A stretch of DNA of 64,000 nt from an uncultured Paracoccaceae bacterium (GTDB lineage: Bacteria > Pseudomonadota > Alphaproteobacteria > Rhodobacterales > Rhodobacteraceae). The notes under the pieces are model-generated. The model made no database searches and had not been told where the DNA came from. It saw only the letters and a list, made by a program, of their open reading frames with translations. Location of the stretch: assembly GCA_943787785.1 (NCBI GenBank), contig CALSNT010000013.1, forward strand, positions 1-64,000, given 5' to 3'. Of the stretch, positions 53,708 to 63,304 are shown one piece after another (within the stretch, counting starts at the first letter, position 1; every line of letters starts with the position of its first letter). The position numbers were made by a program, and so were the translations under genes.

Positions 53708-54622
53708 TTAGCCTTGGCGGGGCGGCAACTGCCAGAGCGCGCCGATCTGCTGTTCGAATTCATGCGGGAGAAACGGTATCAACCCGCTGTTGTGATACAG
53801 CGTGATCTCATTCAGGCAAAACCTGTCACCGGTACTGAGGAAATCTACCCGCATGTAGTCCAGATGCTGGCCAAGTGCGCGGGCGATCCTGAGCATATCA
53901 TCAAACTGCGCGGGCTTCGGACTGGGAAGATCCGGAGGTGGTCTGTGGGAACGCACATCAAGCATGCGGTAGTTTTCATCGTAGTGACCCACCCGACGCA
54001 CGCCCCGACTGTCGAGCGAACGAATATGGCTGAACCCGAAACGATCTCCGAAGACGTGGAAACGCAGGTCGTCTGCCAGCCTCCCGTCCGGAAACAATAG
54101 CAGGTCGTGGACCGCGATCCTTGGTGGAATGTTCAGATAACCCCATTCGTGCAGCTCTCTCGTTTTCCCGAATTTCCGCGCCAACCAGCGGTTTAGACGG
54201 TGGCGCACCTGATCCTCGTCAAACGGCTCACCCTCGCGCAACAGGACGTTCCACCCTGAGCCGTGGTTGCATTTCAATGCCACATCCGCGGGAAGACTGG
54301 CAAAGTCGATATCCTCGGCCAGGCGGGCGACCTGGCGATAGTCCGGCAAGCAGTGATGATCGCTTGCCGGAAGGACCGAGCGCGCCCACTCCGGCATCCG
54401 CACCTTGTCCAGCAGAACCGGAAACAGCGGGTTGCGGTCATAGACCTTGCGCCACTGGAGCTTCTCGCTGAAGGTTTTGGGATCGTCGAGGTTCAGATCA
54501 TATTCACACGCCTCGCGAAACCGGCGGCGCAGGGCGGGAAATCCCCGCATGCGGTCAATTTCAGTCAGGCGATGCTGAAGCCACTTTCGGGCCAGTGTTC
54601 GAACGGCGATCGGCCTTGTCAT
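53708..54622 (-). CDS. TupA-like ATP-grasp protein (copy 1)
   Basis: 304 residues. The TupA-like ATP-grasp family is recognised by KTFSEKLQWRKVYDRNPLFP, VALKCNHGSGWNVLLREGEP, LNRWLARKFGKTRELHEWGY and the C-terminal DYMRVDFLSTGDRFCLNEIT. TupA in Gram-positives builds teichuronopeptide; in Proteobacteria the family occurs in capsule and polysaccharide loci, probably linking amino acids or carboxylates to a sugar. The start at 54622 overlaps the stop of copy 2 (ATGA). A longer frame to 54673 is possible. Part of its DNA is nearly identical to copy 2. Confidence 0.82.
   Translation of the reverse strand: MTRPIAVRTLARKWLQHRLTEIDRMRGFPALRRRFREACEYDLNLDDPKTFSEKLQWRKVYDRNPLFPVLLDKVRMPEWARSVLPASDHHCLPDYRQVARLAEDIDFASLPADVALKCNHGSGWNVLLREGEPFDEDQVRHRLNRWLARKFGKTRELHEWGYLNIPPRIAVHDLLLFPDGRLADDLRFHVFGDRFGFSHIRSLDSRGVRRVGHYDENYRMLDVRSHRPPPDLPSPKPAQFDDMLRIARALGQHLDYMRVDFLSTGDRFCLNEITLYHNSGLIPFLPHEFEQQIGALWQLPPRQG
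54358..54496 (-). repeat. 139-bp tract nearly identical to 55294-55432 (copy 1)
   Basis: Read against the partner tract there are about 5 mismatches by eye in 139 bases, whereas the remaining parts of the two genes differ at many codons. It encodes KTFSEKLQWRKVYDRNPLFP and VLLDKVRMPEWARSVLPASD. Such a sharply bounded tract suggests recent gene conversion. Confidence 0.75.
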
Positions 54623-55558
54623 AGCCGTCGCGTTCCTGACCAGGACCGAGGTCCGCGCTGCGGCAATTGCCACATATCGCCCAAATGATATTCAAACGTT
54701 CGAGGGATCAGCGGGCTGAGGCCGCTGGTGTGGTAGAGCGTCATTTCGTTGAGAAAGAACCGATCTTCTGCACTCAGGAAATCCACTCGCACATAGTCGA
54801 GATGCCGCCCCAACGAACATGCGATCCGCAACATCTCCTCAAAGCCGATCGGTTTAGCCTTTGGCGATTCGTGAACTGGCCGATCTGATTTTACAGGCAA
54901 CGTCTGAAAATCCGCGTCGAAATAGGTCACACGCCGTCCGAAGGCGCGGTCAATGCTGGCAATATGTCCGAAGGCGAACTGGTCCCCGAAAACGTGAAAC
55001 CGCACATCGTCGGCAATCGAGCCGTCCCTATCCAGCAACAATTGCTGAACACCGATACGCGGCGGAATGCCGAGGTAGCCGGTCTCGTGTAATTTGCTCG
55101 TTTTCCCATATTTCCGTGCCAGCCACCGGTTCAGGTGGCGGCGCACCTGATCTTCGTCAAACGCCTCGCCGTCGCGCAGAAAGATATTCCACCCTGATGC
55201 ATGATTACATTTCAGCGCCAGATCTGCAGAAGGCGGCAAAATCAATCTGCGAAGCATCGTCCGCAATCTGGAGGAATTCGGGCAGATACCTGTGATCGCT
55301 TGCCGGAAGGACCGAGCGCGCCCACTCCGGCATCCGCACCTTGTCCAGCAGCACCGGGAACAGCGGGTTGCGGTCATAGACCTTTCGCCACTGGAGCTTC
55401 TCGCTGAAGGTTTTGGGGTCCTCGAGGTTCAGCATATACCCGCAAGCCTCGTGAAATTGACGCCGCAGTTTCGGAAAGCCGCGCATGCGGTCGATGTCAG
55501 TCTCCAGATGTGCGCGCCATTGTCGAACGGCTGTCTTGGGCGACATGCGTGGCATCAT
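54619..55558 (-). pseudogene. TupA-like ATP-grasp gene (copy 2), one frameshift
   Basis: The 5' part encodes MMPRMSPKTAVRQWRAHLET, DIDRMRGFPKLRRQFHEACG and the shared central block. The 3' part encodes ADLALKCNHASGWNIFLRDG, ARKYGKTSKLHETGYLGIPP and DYVRVDFLSAEDRFFLNEMT. The frames join if one T is dropped from the TT near 55240 in the codons before ADLALKCNH, again a +1 lesion. Without it the family domain is complete at about 312 residues. The two TupA genes are tandem and in the same orientation, with overlapping stop and start. As given, copy 2 would be truncated to about 117 residues. Confidence 0.78.
55294..55432 (-). repeat. 139-bp tract nearly identical to 54358-54496 (copy 2)
   Basis: Same sequence as copy 1 apart from about five bases, in direct orientation 936 bases away. 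It covers the codons for the family's lysine-rich EKLQWRKVYDRNPLFP block. Confidence 0.75.
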
Positions 55559-55597
55559 ACATGCGCCGCATGGGATGCGGGCCGCACTGTGTGGCCT

Positions 55598-56950
55598 TCA
55601 ACCACCATGCTCGTGTGTCAGTTTTGCCCCCAGGGCGGTCATCAACGCTTCGAAAATCGGGAACGAGGTCGCAACCGGCCCGGCATCATCCACAGTGATC
55701 GGCTTTTTCGCCGCAAAACCCAGGCACAGGAAGGACATCGCAATCCGATGGTCGAGGCGGCTCTCGCAGGTCGCTCCACCGGGCACACCGCCTTGGCCAA
55801 GTCCGTGAACAGTCATGCTGTCCTCGGTCTCCTCGATGGTCACGCCGCAAGCCTCAAGCCCACGTGCCATGGCGTCGATCCGGTCGCTTTCCTTGACGCG
55901 TAGCTCCTTGATGCCAGTCATCACTGTCCTGCCGTTTGCCGTCGCCGCGATGGCCGAGAGGATGGGGTACTCGTCGATCATGCTTGGCGCGCGATGGGCT
56001 GGTACTTCGATGCCCTGCAGCGGCCCGTACCGGGCGCGCAGGTCGGCGACGGGTTCGCCGCCTTCAGTGCGTTCGTTTTGGAAGGTCAGGTCTGCGCCCA
56101 TCTCCTGCAAGGTGGCGAACAGTCCGGCACGGGTCGGGTTCAGTCCTATATTGGGAATCAGGACGTCCGAGCCGGGCACCATCAGCGCGACCGCCACCGG
56201 GAAAGCGGCTGACGAGGGATCGCGCGGCACGGCGATGTCCTGCGGGGTCAGCTCCGGTTGGCCGGTCAGGGTGATGACGCGGCCTTCGCTGGTTTGCTCG
56301 GTCGTGATCTCGGCCCCGAATCCTGCCAGCATGCGTTCGGTGTGGTCCCGCGTCGCTTCCTTCTCGATTACCACGGTCTGCCCCGGCGCGTTCAGCCCGG
56401 CCAGCAGGACGGCGGATTTCACCTGCGCCGAGGGCATCGGCACGGTGTAATTCACTGGCACGGGATCGGCGGCACCCACAATTGTCATCGGCAAGCGCCC
56501 GCCACTGCGACCCACCGCTTGTGCGCCGAACAGCGCAATCGGGTCGGTGATGCGTGCCATCGGGCGGGAATTCAGCGAGGCATCGCCGGTAAACGTCGCC
56601 GTAATCGGCTGCGTCGCCATCGCCCCCATTATCAGTCGCACCCCGGTGCCAGAGTTGCCGCAATCTATGACGCCATCCGGTTCCGCAAACCCGCCGACCC
56701 CGACGCCGCGCACCCGCCATTCGCCGGGTCCGGTCTGCTCAACTTCTGCCCCGAAGGCGCGCATGGCCTTGGCGGTGTCGAGGACATCGTCGCCCTCCAG
56801 CAACCCAGTGATCCGGGTCTCGCCGACGCACATCGCGCCGAGGATCAACGAGCGATGCGAGATCGACTTGTCGCCGGGCACATCAGCGATCCCGGAAAGC
56901 GGGCCGGATGGCAGGGCGGTCATCGGTTGTGGGGTGCCGTGGGCGGACAA
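55598..56950 (-). CDS. aroA: 3-phosphoshikimate 1-carboxyvinyltransferase (EPSP synthase)
   Basis: 450 residues. AroA joins phosphoenolpyruvate to shikimate-3-phosphate. The glyphosate-site loop is [20 protein letters not shown], the phosphate motif [12 protein letters not shown], and the C-terminal [20 protein letters not shown] and [12 protein letters not shown]. The TTG at 56950 gives the family opening [15 protein letters not shown] and has GGAG 8 bases upstream; the frame continues to 57070 with low-complexity sequence. Two TupA-like genes separate it from cmk. Confidence 0.93.
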   Translation of the reverse strand: MSAHGTPQPMTALPSGPLSGIADVPGDKSISHRSLILGAMCVGETRITGLLEGDDVLDTAKAMRAFGAEVEQTGPGEWRVRGVGVGGFAEPDGVIDCGNSGTGVRLIMGAMATQPITATFTGDASLNSRPMARITDPIALFGAQAVGRSGGRLPMTIVGAADPVPVNYTVPMPSAQVKSAVLLAGLNAPGQTVVIEKEATRDHTERMLAGFGAEITTEQTSEGRVITLTGQPELTPQDIAVPRDPSSAAFPVAVALMVPGSDVLIPNIGLNPTRAGLFATLQEMGADLTFQNERTEGGEPVADLRARYGPLQGIEVPAHRAPSMIDEYPILSAIAATANGRTVMTGIKELRVKESDRIDAMARGLEACGVTIEETEDSMTVHGLGQGGVPGGATCESRLDHRIAMSFLCLGFAAKKPITVDDAGPVATSFPIFEALMTALGAKLTHEHGG

Positions 56951-57149
56951 GGCGGGTCTCCGGGGTTTTGGGTCGGGGGTGGTGATAGCCGGGCGGGCAA
57001 GGCGCGTCCATCGGGAGTTGGGGGGAAAGGACGGAGTTGTTGGTTCGTGTCCCTGATCAGACATTCGCACGATCTGGCCACGAGCTGGACGTAGGAAAGC
57101 AATTCACAGACGGCGGCTTCGGGCAAATATACACAACCGCCTCCGCGAA

Positions 57150-59591
57150 TTACTTCCTCGGCTTCGCCCGCACCGTTGGCACTGCTGCCCATGGCTCTTC
57201 CGGCCACGGATGTTTCGGGTACCGGCCTCGCATATCCTTTCGCACATCCGAATACGCCCCGCGCCAGAAGCCCGGCAGGTCGGTTGTTGTCTGCAGGGGT
57301 CGCCCGGCAGGGGACAGCAACGTGATCCGCAACGGCTGCCCGGCCACGACCGGATGCGAGGTGACGCCGAACATCTCCTGCAACTTCACAGCAATCTCAG
57401 GCGCATCGCCGGAGTAATCCACCTCAACCCCGCGCCCCAGCGGCGTTTCGAACCGGCGCGGCGCCGCGCGGTCCAGCGCCTGTGTCTGAGCGTGATCCAA
57501 CCGGGCGCGCAGCGCTTCGGTCGCGTCAAATCCGCGCCAGTCAGCGGCGCTGTGCACCCCACTGATGAACGGCGCAAGCCAGTCGTCCAGCCCGTCCAGT
57601 AACGCCGCGTCCGAGCAGTCTGGAAGGTCCACTCCACCCGCACGCGTGCCCTCAACCCGCGCCTGAAATCGCAACGCCCGCTTGGACAAGCCCAGCCCCA
57701 GATCACGCACGCCGTCCAGCATCGCTGCCGTCACCGCCTCTGCTGGCGCATCATCCCAGCGGCGAGCGGCCAGCACCAGTGCGCCGAAGCGTTCCTCTTG
57801 CACCGCCTCGACCCGGCCCGTGCGGCGCGACCAGCGGCAGGTATCGTGCCAGCTTATCTGGTCGTCGAACGCGCCACGAAAATCGCCCTCGGACAACGCG
57901 ACGGCCTGGCGAATGCGCGCCTCTCGCGGGTCACCGTCGGTATTCGTCACGACGATTAGCCGCGCACCTGCCAGCGGGTCGTCGGCGGCCATCTTGACGC
58001 CCTTGCCACCCGACAGCAGCCAGCGTGGCTCCTCTCCGGGACGGCGCAGCCCGATCCGATCCGGGTAGGCGAGCGCGGCCTGAACGGCCATCGACATCGG
58101 CACGCCGCCCTTCGCAGCCTTGCGCAACCGTTTCGCCGTGTCCCTGATCTGCGCCACAACGCCGGGGGCCGCTGGCCACGGATGCCGGGAGGCATACCGG
58201 CGCGCGTCCCGCACCGCTTCCAGTCGCAGTGACAGGTCCACCGGGGCTCGCGTCAGCGGATCACGCTCGGACAGGATTGCGGCCAGATCAGCGGCCTGCG
58301 GCCCTGCCAGCGTCAGCATATGCCCCAACCGGGGATGCAGCGGCAGAGTCGCCAACGCCTGCCCATGGTCGGTGATCCGACCCGATCCGTCCAGCGCGCC
58401 GAGCGAGGTCAGCAGATCGCGCGCCTCAGCCCATGCCCCTGCCGGTGGTGGTGTCAGAAAAGCCATTTCCGCCGCGCTGTCGGTGCCCCAGTTGGCAAGG
58501 TCCAATGCAAGCCCCGCCAGATCGGCTGTTTCAATCTCGGCCGTGGCAAACTGCGGCATCGCCCCGGCTTCGCCCTTGGTCCACATCCGATAGCAACTCC
58601 CCGGCGCGACCCGTCCTGCACGCCCGCGCCGCTGATCCGCTTCAGCCCGGCTGGCGCGTTCGGTGACCAGCCGGGTCATGCCAGAGCCAGGATCGTAGCG
58701 CGCCCGCCGGGCAAGTCCTGCGTCAATCACCACGCGCACGCCTTCAATGGTCAGACTGGTTTCCGCAATCGAGGTCGCCAGCACCACCTTGCGCCCTGGC
58801 CCCGCAGAAACCGCCGCCCGCTGCGCCTTGAACGGCATCGCGCCGAACAATGGGTGGATCGCGACGTCGCCGACGCGGGTTTGCAGCCGACTTTCGACAC
58901 CGTGGATTTCCCGCGCGCCGGGCAGGAAGACCAGCACGTCGCCCTCCGTCCCGGTCAGTGCGGCGATGACCTGATCGGCCACGCGATCTTCCAAACGCGA
59001 TCCCGTTCGCGCGGGCGTCTCTTGCCAAACTGTCTCGACCGGAAAGCTCTGCCCCTCGGACGTCACCACGGGGGCGGCATCAAGCATCGCCGCCACGGGT
59101 TCAGCATCCAGGGTTGCCGACATCACCAAAATGCCGAGGTCCGGGCGTAGCGCGCCGCGTGCCTCCCACGCCAGCGCCAAGCCAAGGTCAGCGTTCAGGC
59201 TGCGTTCGTGAAATTCGTCGAGGATCAGCCAGCCAATGCCTTCCAATGAAGGGTCGCTTTGCAACATCCGGGTCAGAATGCCCTCGGTCACCACTTCGAT
59301 TCGAGTGGCTTCTGACACCTTCGTATCCCCCCGCATCCGGTAACCGACTGTTGCGCCCACATCCTCGCCCAGCGTTTCGGCCATCCGCGCAGCGGCTGAG
59401 CGCGTGGCCAATCTGCGCGGCTCCAGCATGACGATCCGCCCCGGCCCCAGATCGGCCGCCAGCATCGCCAGCGGGACCCGTGTCGTCTTTCCTGCCCCCG
59501 GCGGAGCCTGCAGCACCGCGCGACCCGACGCGCTTAGGGCATCCAGCAGCGCAGGCAGGGCGTCATCTATGGGCAAGGCCGCAGCGTTCAT
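57150..59591 (-). CDS. hrpB: ATP-dependent helicase HrpB
   Basis: 813 residues. DEAH-box helicase motifs: Walker A QAPPGAGKTTRVPLAML, DExH box WLILDEFHERSLNADLGLAL, motif III VMSATLDA, and motif VI QRRGRAGRVAPGSCYRMW. The C-terminal HrpB-specific region ends RDMRGRYPKHPWPEEPW. HrpB is an RNA helicase-like protein whose role in bacteria is not settled. ATG 59591 gives the typical MNAAALPIDDALPALL; the frame opens further to 59759. It is divergent from meaB, with 66 bases between starts. Confidence 0.92.
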   Translation of the reverse strand: MNAAALPIDDALPALLDALSASGRAVLQAPPGAGKTTRVPLAMLAADLGPGRIVMLEPRRLATRSAAARMAETLGEDVGATVGYRMRGDTKVSEATRIEVVTEGILTRMLQSDPSLEGIGWLILDEFHERSLNADLGLALAWEARGALRPDLGILVMSATLDAEPVAAMLDAAPVVTSEGQSFPVETVWQETPARTGSRLEDRVADQVIAALTGTEGDVLVFLPGAREIHGVESRLQTRVGDVAIHPLFGAMPFKAQRAAVSAGPGRKVVLATSIAETSLTIEGVRVVIDAGLARRARYDPGSGMTRLVTERASRAEADQRRGRAGRVAPGSCYRMWTKGEAGAMPQFATAEIETADLAGLALDLANWGTDSAAEMAFLTPPPAGAWAEARDLLTSLGALDGSGRITDHGQALATLPLHPRLGHMLTLAGPQAADLAAILSERDPLTRAPVDLSLRLEAVRDARRYASRHPWPAAPGVVAQIRDTAKRLRKAAKGGVPMSMAVQAALAYPDRIGLRRPGEEPRWLLSGGKGVKMAADDPLAGARLIVVTNTDGDPREARIRQAVALSEGDFRGAFDDQISWHDTCRWSRRTGRVEAVQEERFGALVLAARRWDDAPAEAVTAAMLDGVRDLGLGLSKRALRFQARVEGTRAGGVDLPDCSDAALLDGLDDWLAPFISGVHSAADWRGFDATEALRARLDHAQTQALDRAAPRRFETPLGRGVEVDYSGDAPEIAVKLQEMFGVTSHPVVAGQPLRITLLSPAGRPLQTTTDLPGFWRGAYSDVRKDMRGRYPKHPWPEEPWAAVPTVRAKPRK

Positions 59592-59657
59592 GGCTGCCCT
59601 TATCGGCCAGCCACCCCCGTCTGGACAAGCCGTTGCAGGGCAGGGCAGAACGGCGCG

Positions 59658-60656
59658 ATGACGACCGACACCGACACCCTTGCCGAACAGGTTATCGCAG
59701 GCGACCGCAGGGCGCTGGCCCGCGCCATCACGCTTGTGGAAAGCGAACGCCCCGACCACCGCGCCGACGCCCTACGCCTGATCGAGGCGGCACAGGCCAC
59801 CGGCCGCCAGGCCCTGCGCATCGGCCTGTCCGGCACACCGGGCGTCGGCAAGTCGACTTTCATCGAGGCGTTCGGGATGCACCTTATCGACCTCGGCCTG
59901 CGTGTTGCGGTTTTGGCGGTGGATCCATCCTCGGCCCGCACGGGTGGCTCGATCCTAGGCGACAAGACCCGGATGGATCGGCTGGTGCGCCAGCCAGGGG
60001 CGTTTATTCGCCCCTCTCCCAGCCGCTCGACCCTTGGCGGTGTCGCGCGACGGACGCGCGAGGCGATTCTGCTGGTCGAGGCGGCCGGTTTTGACGTGGT
60101 GCTGATCGAGACCGTCGGGGTCGGGCAGTCCGAAACCATGGTCGCGGGGATGAGTGATATTTTCGCACTGCTGATCGGGCCCGGCGGTGGGGATGAGTTG
60201 CAGGGCGTCAAGCGCGGCATCATGGAGATCGCGGACATCGTACTGGTCAACAAGGCGGACGGCGCGTTGAAACCGGTCGCCGAACGCACCCGCGCCGATT
60301 ATTCCGCAACCCTGCGCCTGATGCGCCGTACGGGCAACGACCCGGATGGAATCCCGTGCGTCCTGACTACCTCTGCCCTTGAAAACACAGGTATCGACGT
60401 GGCCTGGGAGCGGATGCAGGCGCTGGCCGAATGGAGGCGGGCCCATGGTCGTTGGACGGAAACCCGCGCCGATCAGGCCCGCCTTTGGTTCGAAGAAGAT
60501 CTGCGCGCTGGCTTGCTGGAACGCCTAACTGCCGACGCGGGTATCGCCGCGCAGATGGCAGTACTCGGGGCCGAGGTTCAGGCCGGTCGCGCGGCGCCCT
60601 CGGCTGCGGCGGCGATGCTTTTGGCCCGGTTGTCGCAGGGCGCCGAAAACCGCTGA
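59658..60656 (+). CDS. meaB: MeaB-type GTPase chaperone of B12-dependent mutases
   Basis: 332 residues. Walker A is GLSGTPGVGKSTFIEAF (about residues 56-72), G3-like VDPSSARTGGSILGDKTRM, VLIETVGVGQSE and the NKAD guanine motif. MeaB protects and reloads adenosylcobalamin in methylmalonyl- or ethylmalonyl-CoA mutase. Its natural partner here is likely the Ecm at 31.7-33.6 kb or an Mcm elsewhere. It stands alone on the plus strand before rpmB. Confidence 0.93.
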   Translation: MTTDTDTLAEQVIAGDRRALARAITLVESERPDHRADALRLIEAAQATGRQALRIGLSGTPGVGKSTFIEAFGMHLIDLGLRVAVLAVDPSSARTGGSILGDKTRMDRLVRQPGAFIRPSPSRSTLGGVARRTREAILLVEAAGFDVVLIETVGVGQSETMVAGMSDIFALLIGPGGGDELQGVKRGIMEIADIVLVNKADGALKPVAERTRADYSATLRLMRRTGNDPDGIPCVLTTSALENTGIDVAWERMQALAEWRRAHGRWTETRADQARLWFEEDLRAGLLERLTADAGIAAQMAVLGAEVQAGRAAPSAAAAMLLARLSQGAENR

Positions 60657-60782
60657 TTCCCGGCTTGACGCTTTCCATCGCCCGCACTAAACCCGGCCTC
60701 TGAATTCGAGGGGTGCGCGACGCGTGCCCTGTTATATTGTCCGCCCCTGGGGGCAGACCTCAGAAGTTGAAGGAGTGACCCG

Positions 60783-61070
60783 ATGTCGCGCCGCTGTGAA
60801 TTGACCGGTAAAGGCCCGATGGTTGGCAACAACGTCAGCCACGCCAAAAACCGCACCCGCCGGAGGTTTCTGCCGAACCTCAACGATGTCTCGCTGATGT
60901 CCGAGACCCTTGGTCGTGTGTTCAAGCTGAAAATCTCGGCCTCGGCCCTGCGCACGGTCGATCACCGTGGCGGCCTCGACGGCTTCATGGCCAAAGCGGA
61001 TGAGGCGGTGATGTCGCCCGCCGCCGTCAAGATCAAGAAGGACATCGAAAAGGCCCAGGCTGCCGCCTAA
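60783..61070 (+). CDS. rpmB: 50S ribosomal protein L28
   Basis: 95 residues, the alphaproteobacterial length. [36 protein letters not shown], then the C-terminal extension [21 protein letters not shown]28 binds 23S rRNA near the P site. A GAAGGAGT lies about 7 bases before the start. A terminator follows. Confidence 0.95.
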   Translation: MSRRCELTGKGPMVGNNVSHAKNRTRRRFLPNLNDVSLMSETLGRVFKLKISASALRTVDHRGGLDGFMAKADEAVMSPAAVKIKKDIEKAQAAA

Positions 61071-61098
61071 GGTTGATTTTCGCACAGAGAATTGAAGA

Positions 61099-61125
61099 AG
61101 CCTCGCAGGAATGCGGGGCTTTTTT
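61099..61125 (+). terminator. Rho-independent terminator after rpmB
   Basis: AGCCTCGCA, loop GGAA, TGCGGGGCT and a run of T; 9-bp stem with one T-G pair, 28 bases after the rpmB stop. Confidence 0.88.
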
Positions 61126-61225
61126 CATATACAATGCGGTTTTCGTGCGGCAGGCTCGCCCCGAGCAACAGCAAACTGGTACGGGCTATCGGCTCTGACG
61201 TTCGTGCACGTAAGCAGAGGCCCGG

Positions 61226-61967
61226 TTGGTGATAAGATCATTTAGGCATCATAAGTTCTGTATTCTTGACACGGCAAACATCGGTAAAAGCTACGCGCAT
61301 AGAGTGCGGCTTAACAAAGCCGTCTTCATCTCTAGGAAGAATTCCTACTTGTTCGTGAAAAATGAAAAAGCAGGAAACAACACAGCGCGCATGACCCTGC
61401 AAACATTGGAAGCCGGCGGAACATTGCCCTCCGGTTTCAGAAGCCAGCGGCGCCATTCTGGCCCACTTCTGCAACCCAGCGATTTGAGGTTATCGCGAGT
61501 TTCCGATTTGAACTCGCTTGGGCTATTTCGTTTTGCGGTTGTTCGAAACCCCTATTCAAGGGTACTTTCGAGCTATCTCAATAAGATCAAGAAAGTTGAT
61601 AGAAAGCAGAAAATCTTTATGCGACGTGCAGGCCTTGATCCGGCTCGACCCGCGTCATTTGCCAGAATTTCTGGAGGCAATCTCATTGCGAAATCCTGAT
61701 GAGATGGACCCACATTGGCGGCCACAATACGACAATCTATATTGCGACATTATCGAATATGATAATATCGTCCGAGTTGAGAGCTATGATCAGGAATTCG
61801 GACTCATCACTCGCAAAATCTATGGCCAAGAGAAAATGGTTCAAGTCCGAAAGGGCGAAAATAGATCGCAGGATTTTCAATCGAGGTACTATACGCCAGA
61901 TCTGACAAGAATAGTGAATCAAGTCTATAGCAGGGATTTTTCCCAGTTTGGCTATCAGCAGAACTGA
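61226..61967 (+). pseudogene. Sulfotransferase-like gene, one frameshift
   Basis: The 5' part encodes SYLFVKNEKAGNNTARMTLQ (a 5'-PSB-like PAPS motif) and FRFAVVRNPYSRVLSSYLNK (the 3'-PB motif of sulfotransferases). The 3' part encodes FLEAISLRNPDEMDPHWRPQ, YDNLYCDIIEYDNIVRVE. The frames join if one base is dropped from the AATTT near 61663-61667 (giving ARFLEAIS or ARILEAIS). Together they give a complete domain of about 245 residues of the Sulfotransfer_2 type, which moves sulfate from PAPS to a sugar. The GTG start is tentative. The region is AT-richer than the preceding genes. Confidence 0.75.
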
Positions 61968-62311
61968 TTCTGCCGTCTAATAGGCTGACGTTTTGCGAAG
62001 TAAAGCCAATAGAATGTGTTGAAATTTTCCGTAAAAACTGGCACGGGTTCGACGCGCGGACTAAGCATTGCTAGTGTAATCGGGCAATGCGTGGTTGGGC
62101 AAGATTCCGTAAGGAAGATTAGGATTCAGGGTGGTTTACTGCTCGGATGGCGGTCGTGAAAAGTTGTTGCTTCTACCAGTGCGATTAAATATCCGAAGAC
62201 AAGATTGCCTGGTAAGCGCCTTCGTAAGAAGAATGGGATGGAGTGGTCAGGTTGAGATTTGAAGGCATTTCAGTTGAAATTTCCCAAGCAATATTCGTAC
62301 AGGATTAGATT
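61968..62311. other. AT-rich intergenic region in the right-hand island
   Basis: 344 bases between the broken sulfotransferase gene and the next gene. Composition is AT-rich compared with the housekeeping genes. I see no gene, clear promoter or RNA structure. It may contain the promoter of the gene at 62312. Confidence 0.45.
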
Positions 62312-63304
62312 GTGCATTCAGTGACGGGCGGTATTCTTTTGTGTCGCACAGTTATTGGGTTGAACGACACGCTCCAGCAGTTGGCGCGATGCTGGGATTA
62401 CGCGATTGAACACCAGCGTATTCTGATTGTAGATCCACTACCGGCTTCTTTTGGCGTTCCTGTATTGCGATATCTAGTTCCATTTGTCGGTTCTGGTTGT
62501 GTGGTTTGGGCGGGCTCTGCCCACCTTTACCGCGCTTTGAACCGCTACGATAATGTAGTTCCTCCAGATCTTGCGGGGCAAGTCGATCAATCCGATAGGT
62601 GCCAGTACCGTGGCATCCGTCGATTGTGGAAGAGAAGATCTACGACGCGTGCGACCTTCAATTTTAAAACGCGACATGATGCGGAATTGATAATTCATGC
62701 GCGTGGTGGGGGTGGGGAAAGGTCGATAACAACTCTTTCTCGCATGGCATTTCGACCCGAGTTTGCGCGTAAGATTGGCGCGGCATTGTCTGGTTTGAAA
62801 TCGGAGTACCTGGCAGTTCACATTCGCAACACAGACATGCAGACTGATTACAGGCGATTTTTCGAGAGCATAAGACCACAGCTTGAAGGTCAGCGACTTC
62901 TGATTTGTTCGGACGATATTCAGTGCAAGAATTATGCAAAGAAGTATTTTAGAAAAACGGAAGTTATTGAAAGCACACAGACTCCAGACACCAATGGGGC
63001 TGCTCTTCATGGAAATCCCGAATTTGACCAGGACGCCCACACGCAGGCCGCATTCACAGATTTGATGGCATTGGCGATGGCAAAGGAGATCCTTGTGACA
63101 GAAACGGATCGGTCCAGACTTTCCGGGTTTTCGCGACTCGCTTTATTATTGCATCAAGATCGGCAGCTCTGCGATCAACTTTTGACCTCGGCGACGGGTG
63201 CAGATCGAGTGAGGTTGGGTTTTTCAGAGCATCCAACCAGGGAGGCGCCAAATGCAGATCTGGTCCGCCCCGATCTGAATCTGTTACCAAAGCCGCGCTC
63301 TTAG
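62312..63304 (+). CDS. Putative fucosyltransferase/NodZ-like glycosyltransferase
   Basis: 330 residues from a GTG (ATTGTGCATTC). The N-terminus LLCRTVIGLNDTLQQLARCW is Rossmann-like. The strongest clue is EYLAVHIRNTDMQTDYRRFF, close to the H-x-R-x-[NT]-D motif of GT23 and NodZ enzymes, followed by GQRLLICSDDIQCKNYAKKY. It may transfer fucose or a related sugar to a surface glycan. Codon use is AT-rich, unlike housekeeping neighbours. Its 3' end overlaps the convergent sulfotransferase gene by 4 bases. The family call is tentative. Confidence 0.65.
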   Translation: MHSVTGGILLCRTVIGLNDTLQQLARCWDYAIEHQRILIVDPLPASFGVPVLRYLVPFVGSGCVVWAGSAHLYRALNRYDNVVPPDLAGQVDQSDRCQYRGIRRLWKRRSTTRATFNFKTRHDAELIIHARGGGGERSITTLSRMAFRPEFARKIGAALSGLKSEYLAVHIRNTDMQTDYRRFFESIRPQLEGQRLLICSDDIQCKNYAKKYFRKTEVIESTQTPDTNGAALHGNPEFDQDAHTQAAFTDLMALAMAKEILVTETDRSRLSGFSRLALLLHQDRQLCDQLLTSATGADRVRLGFSEHPTREAPNADLVRPDLNLLPKPRS

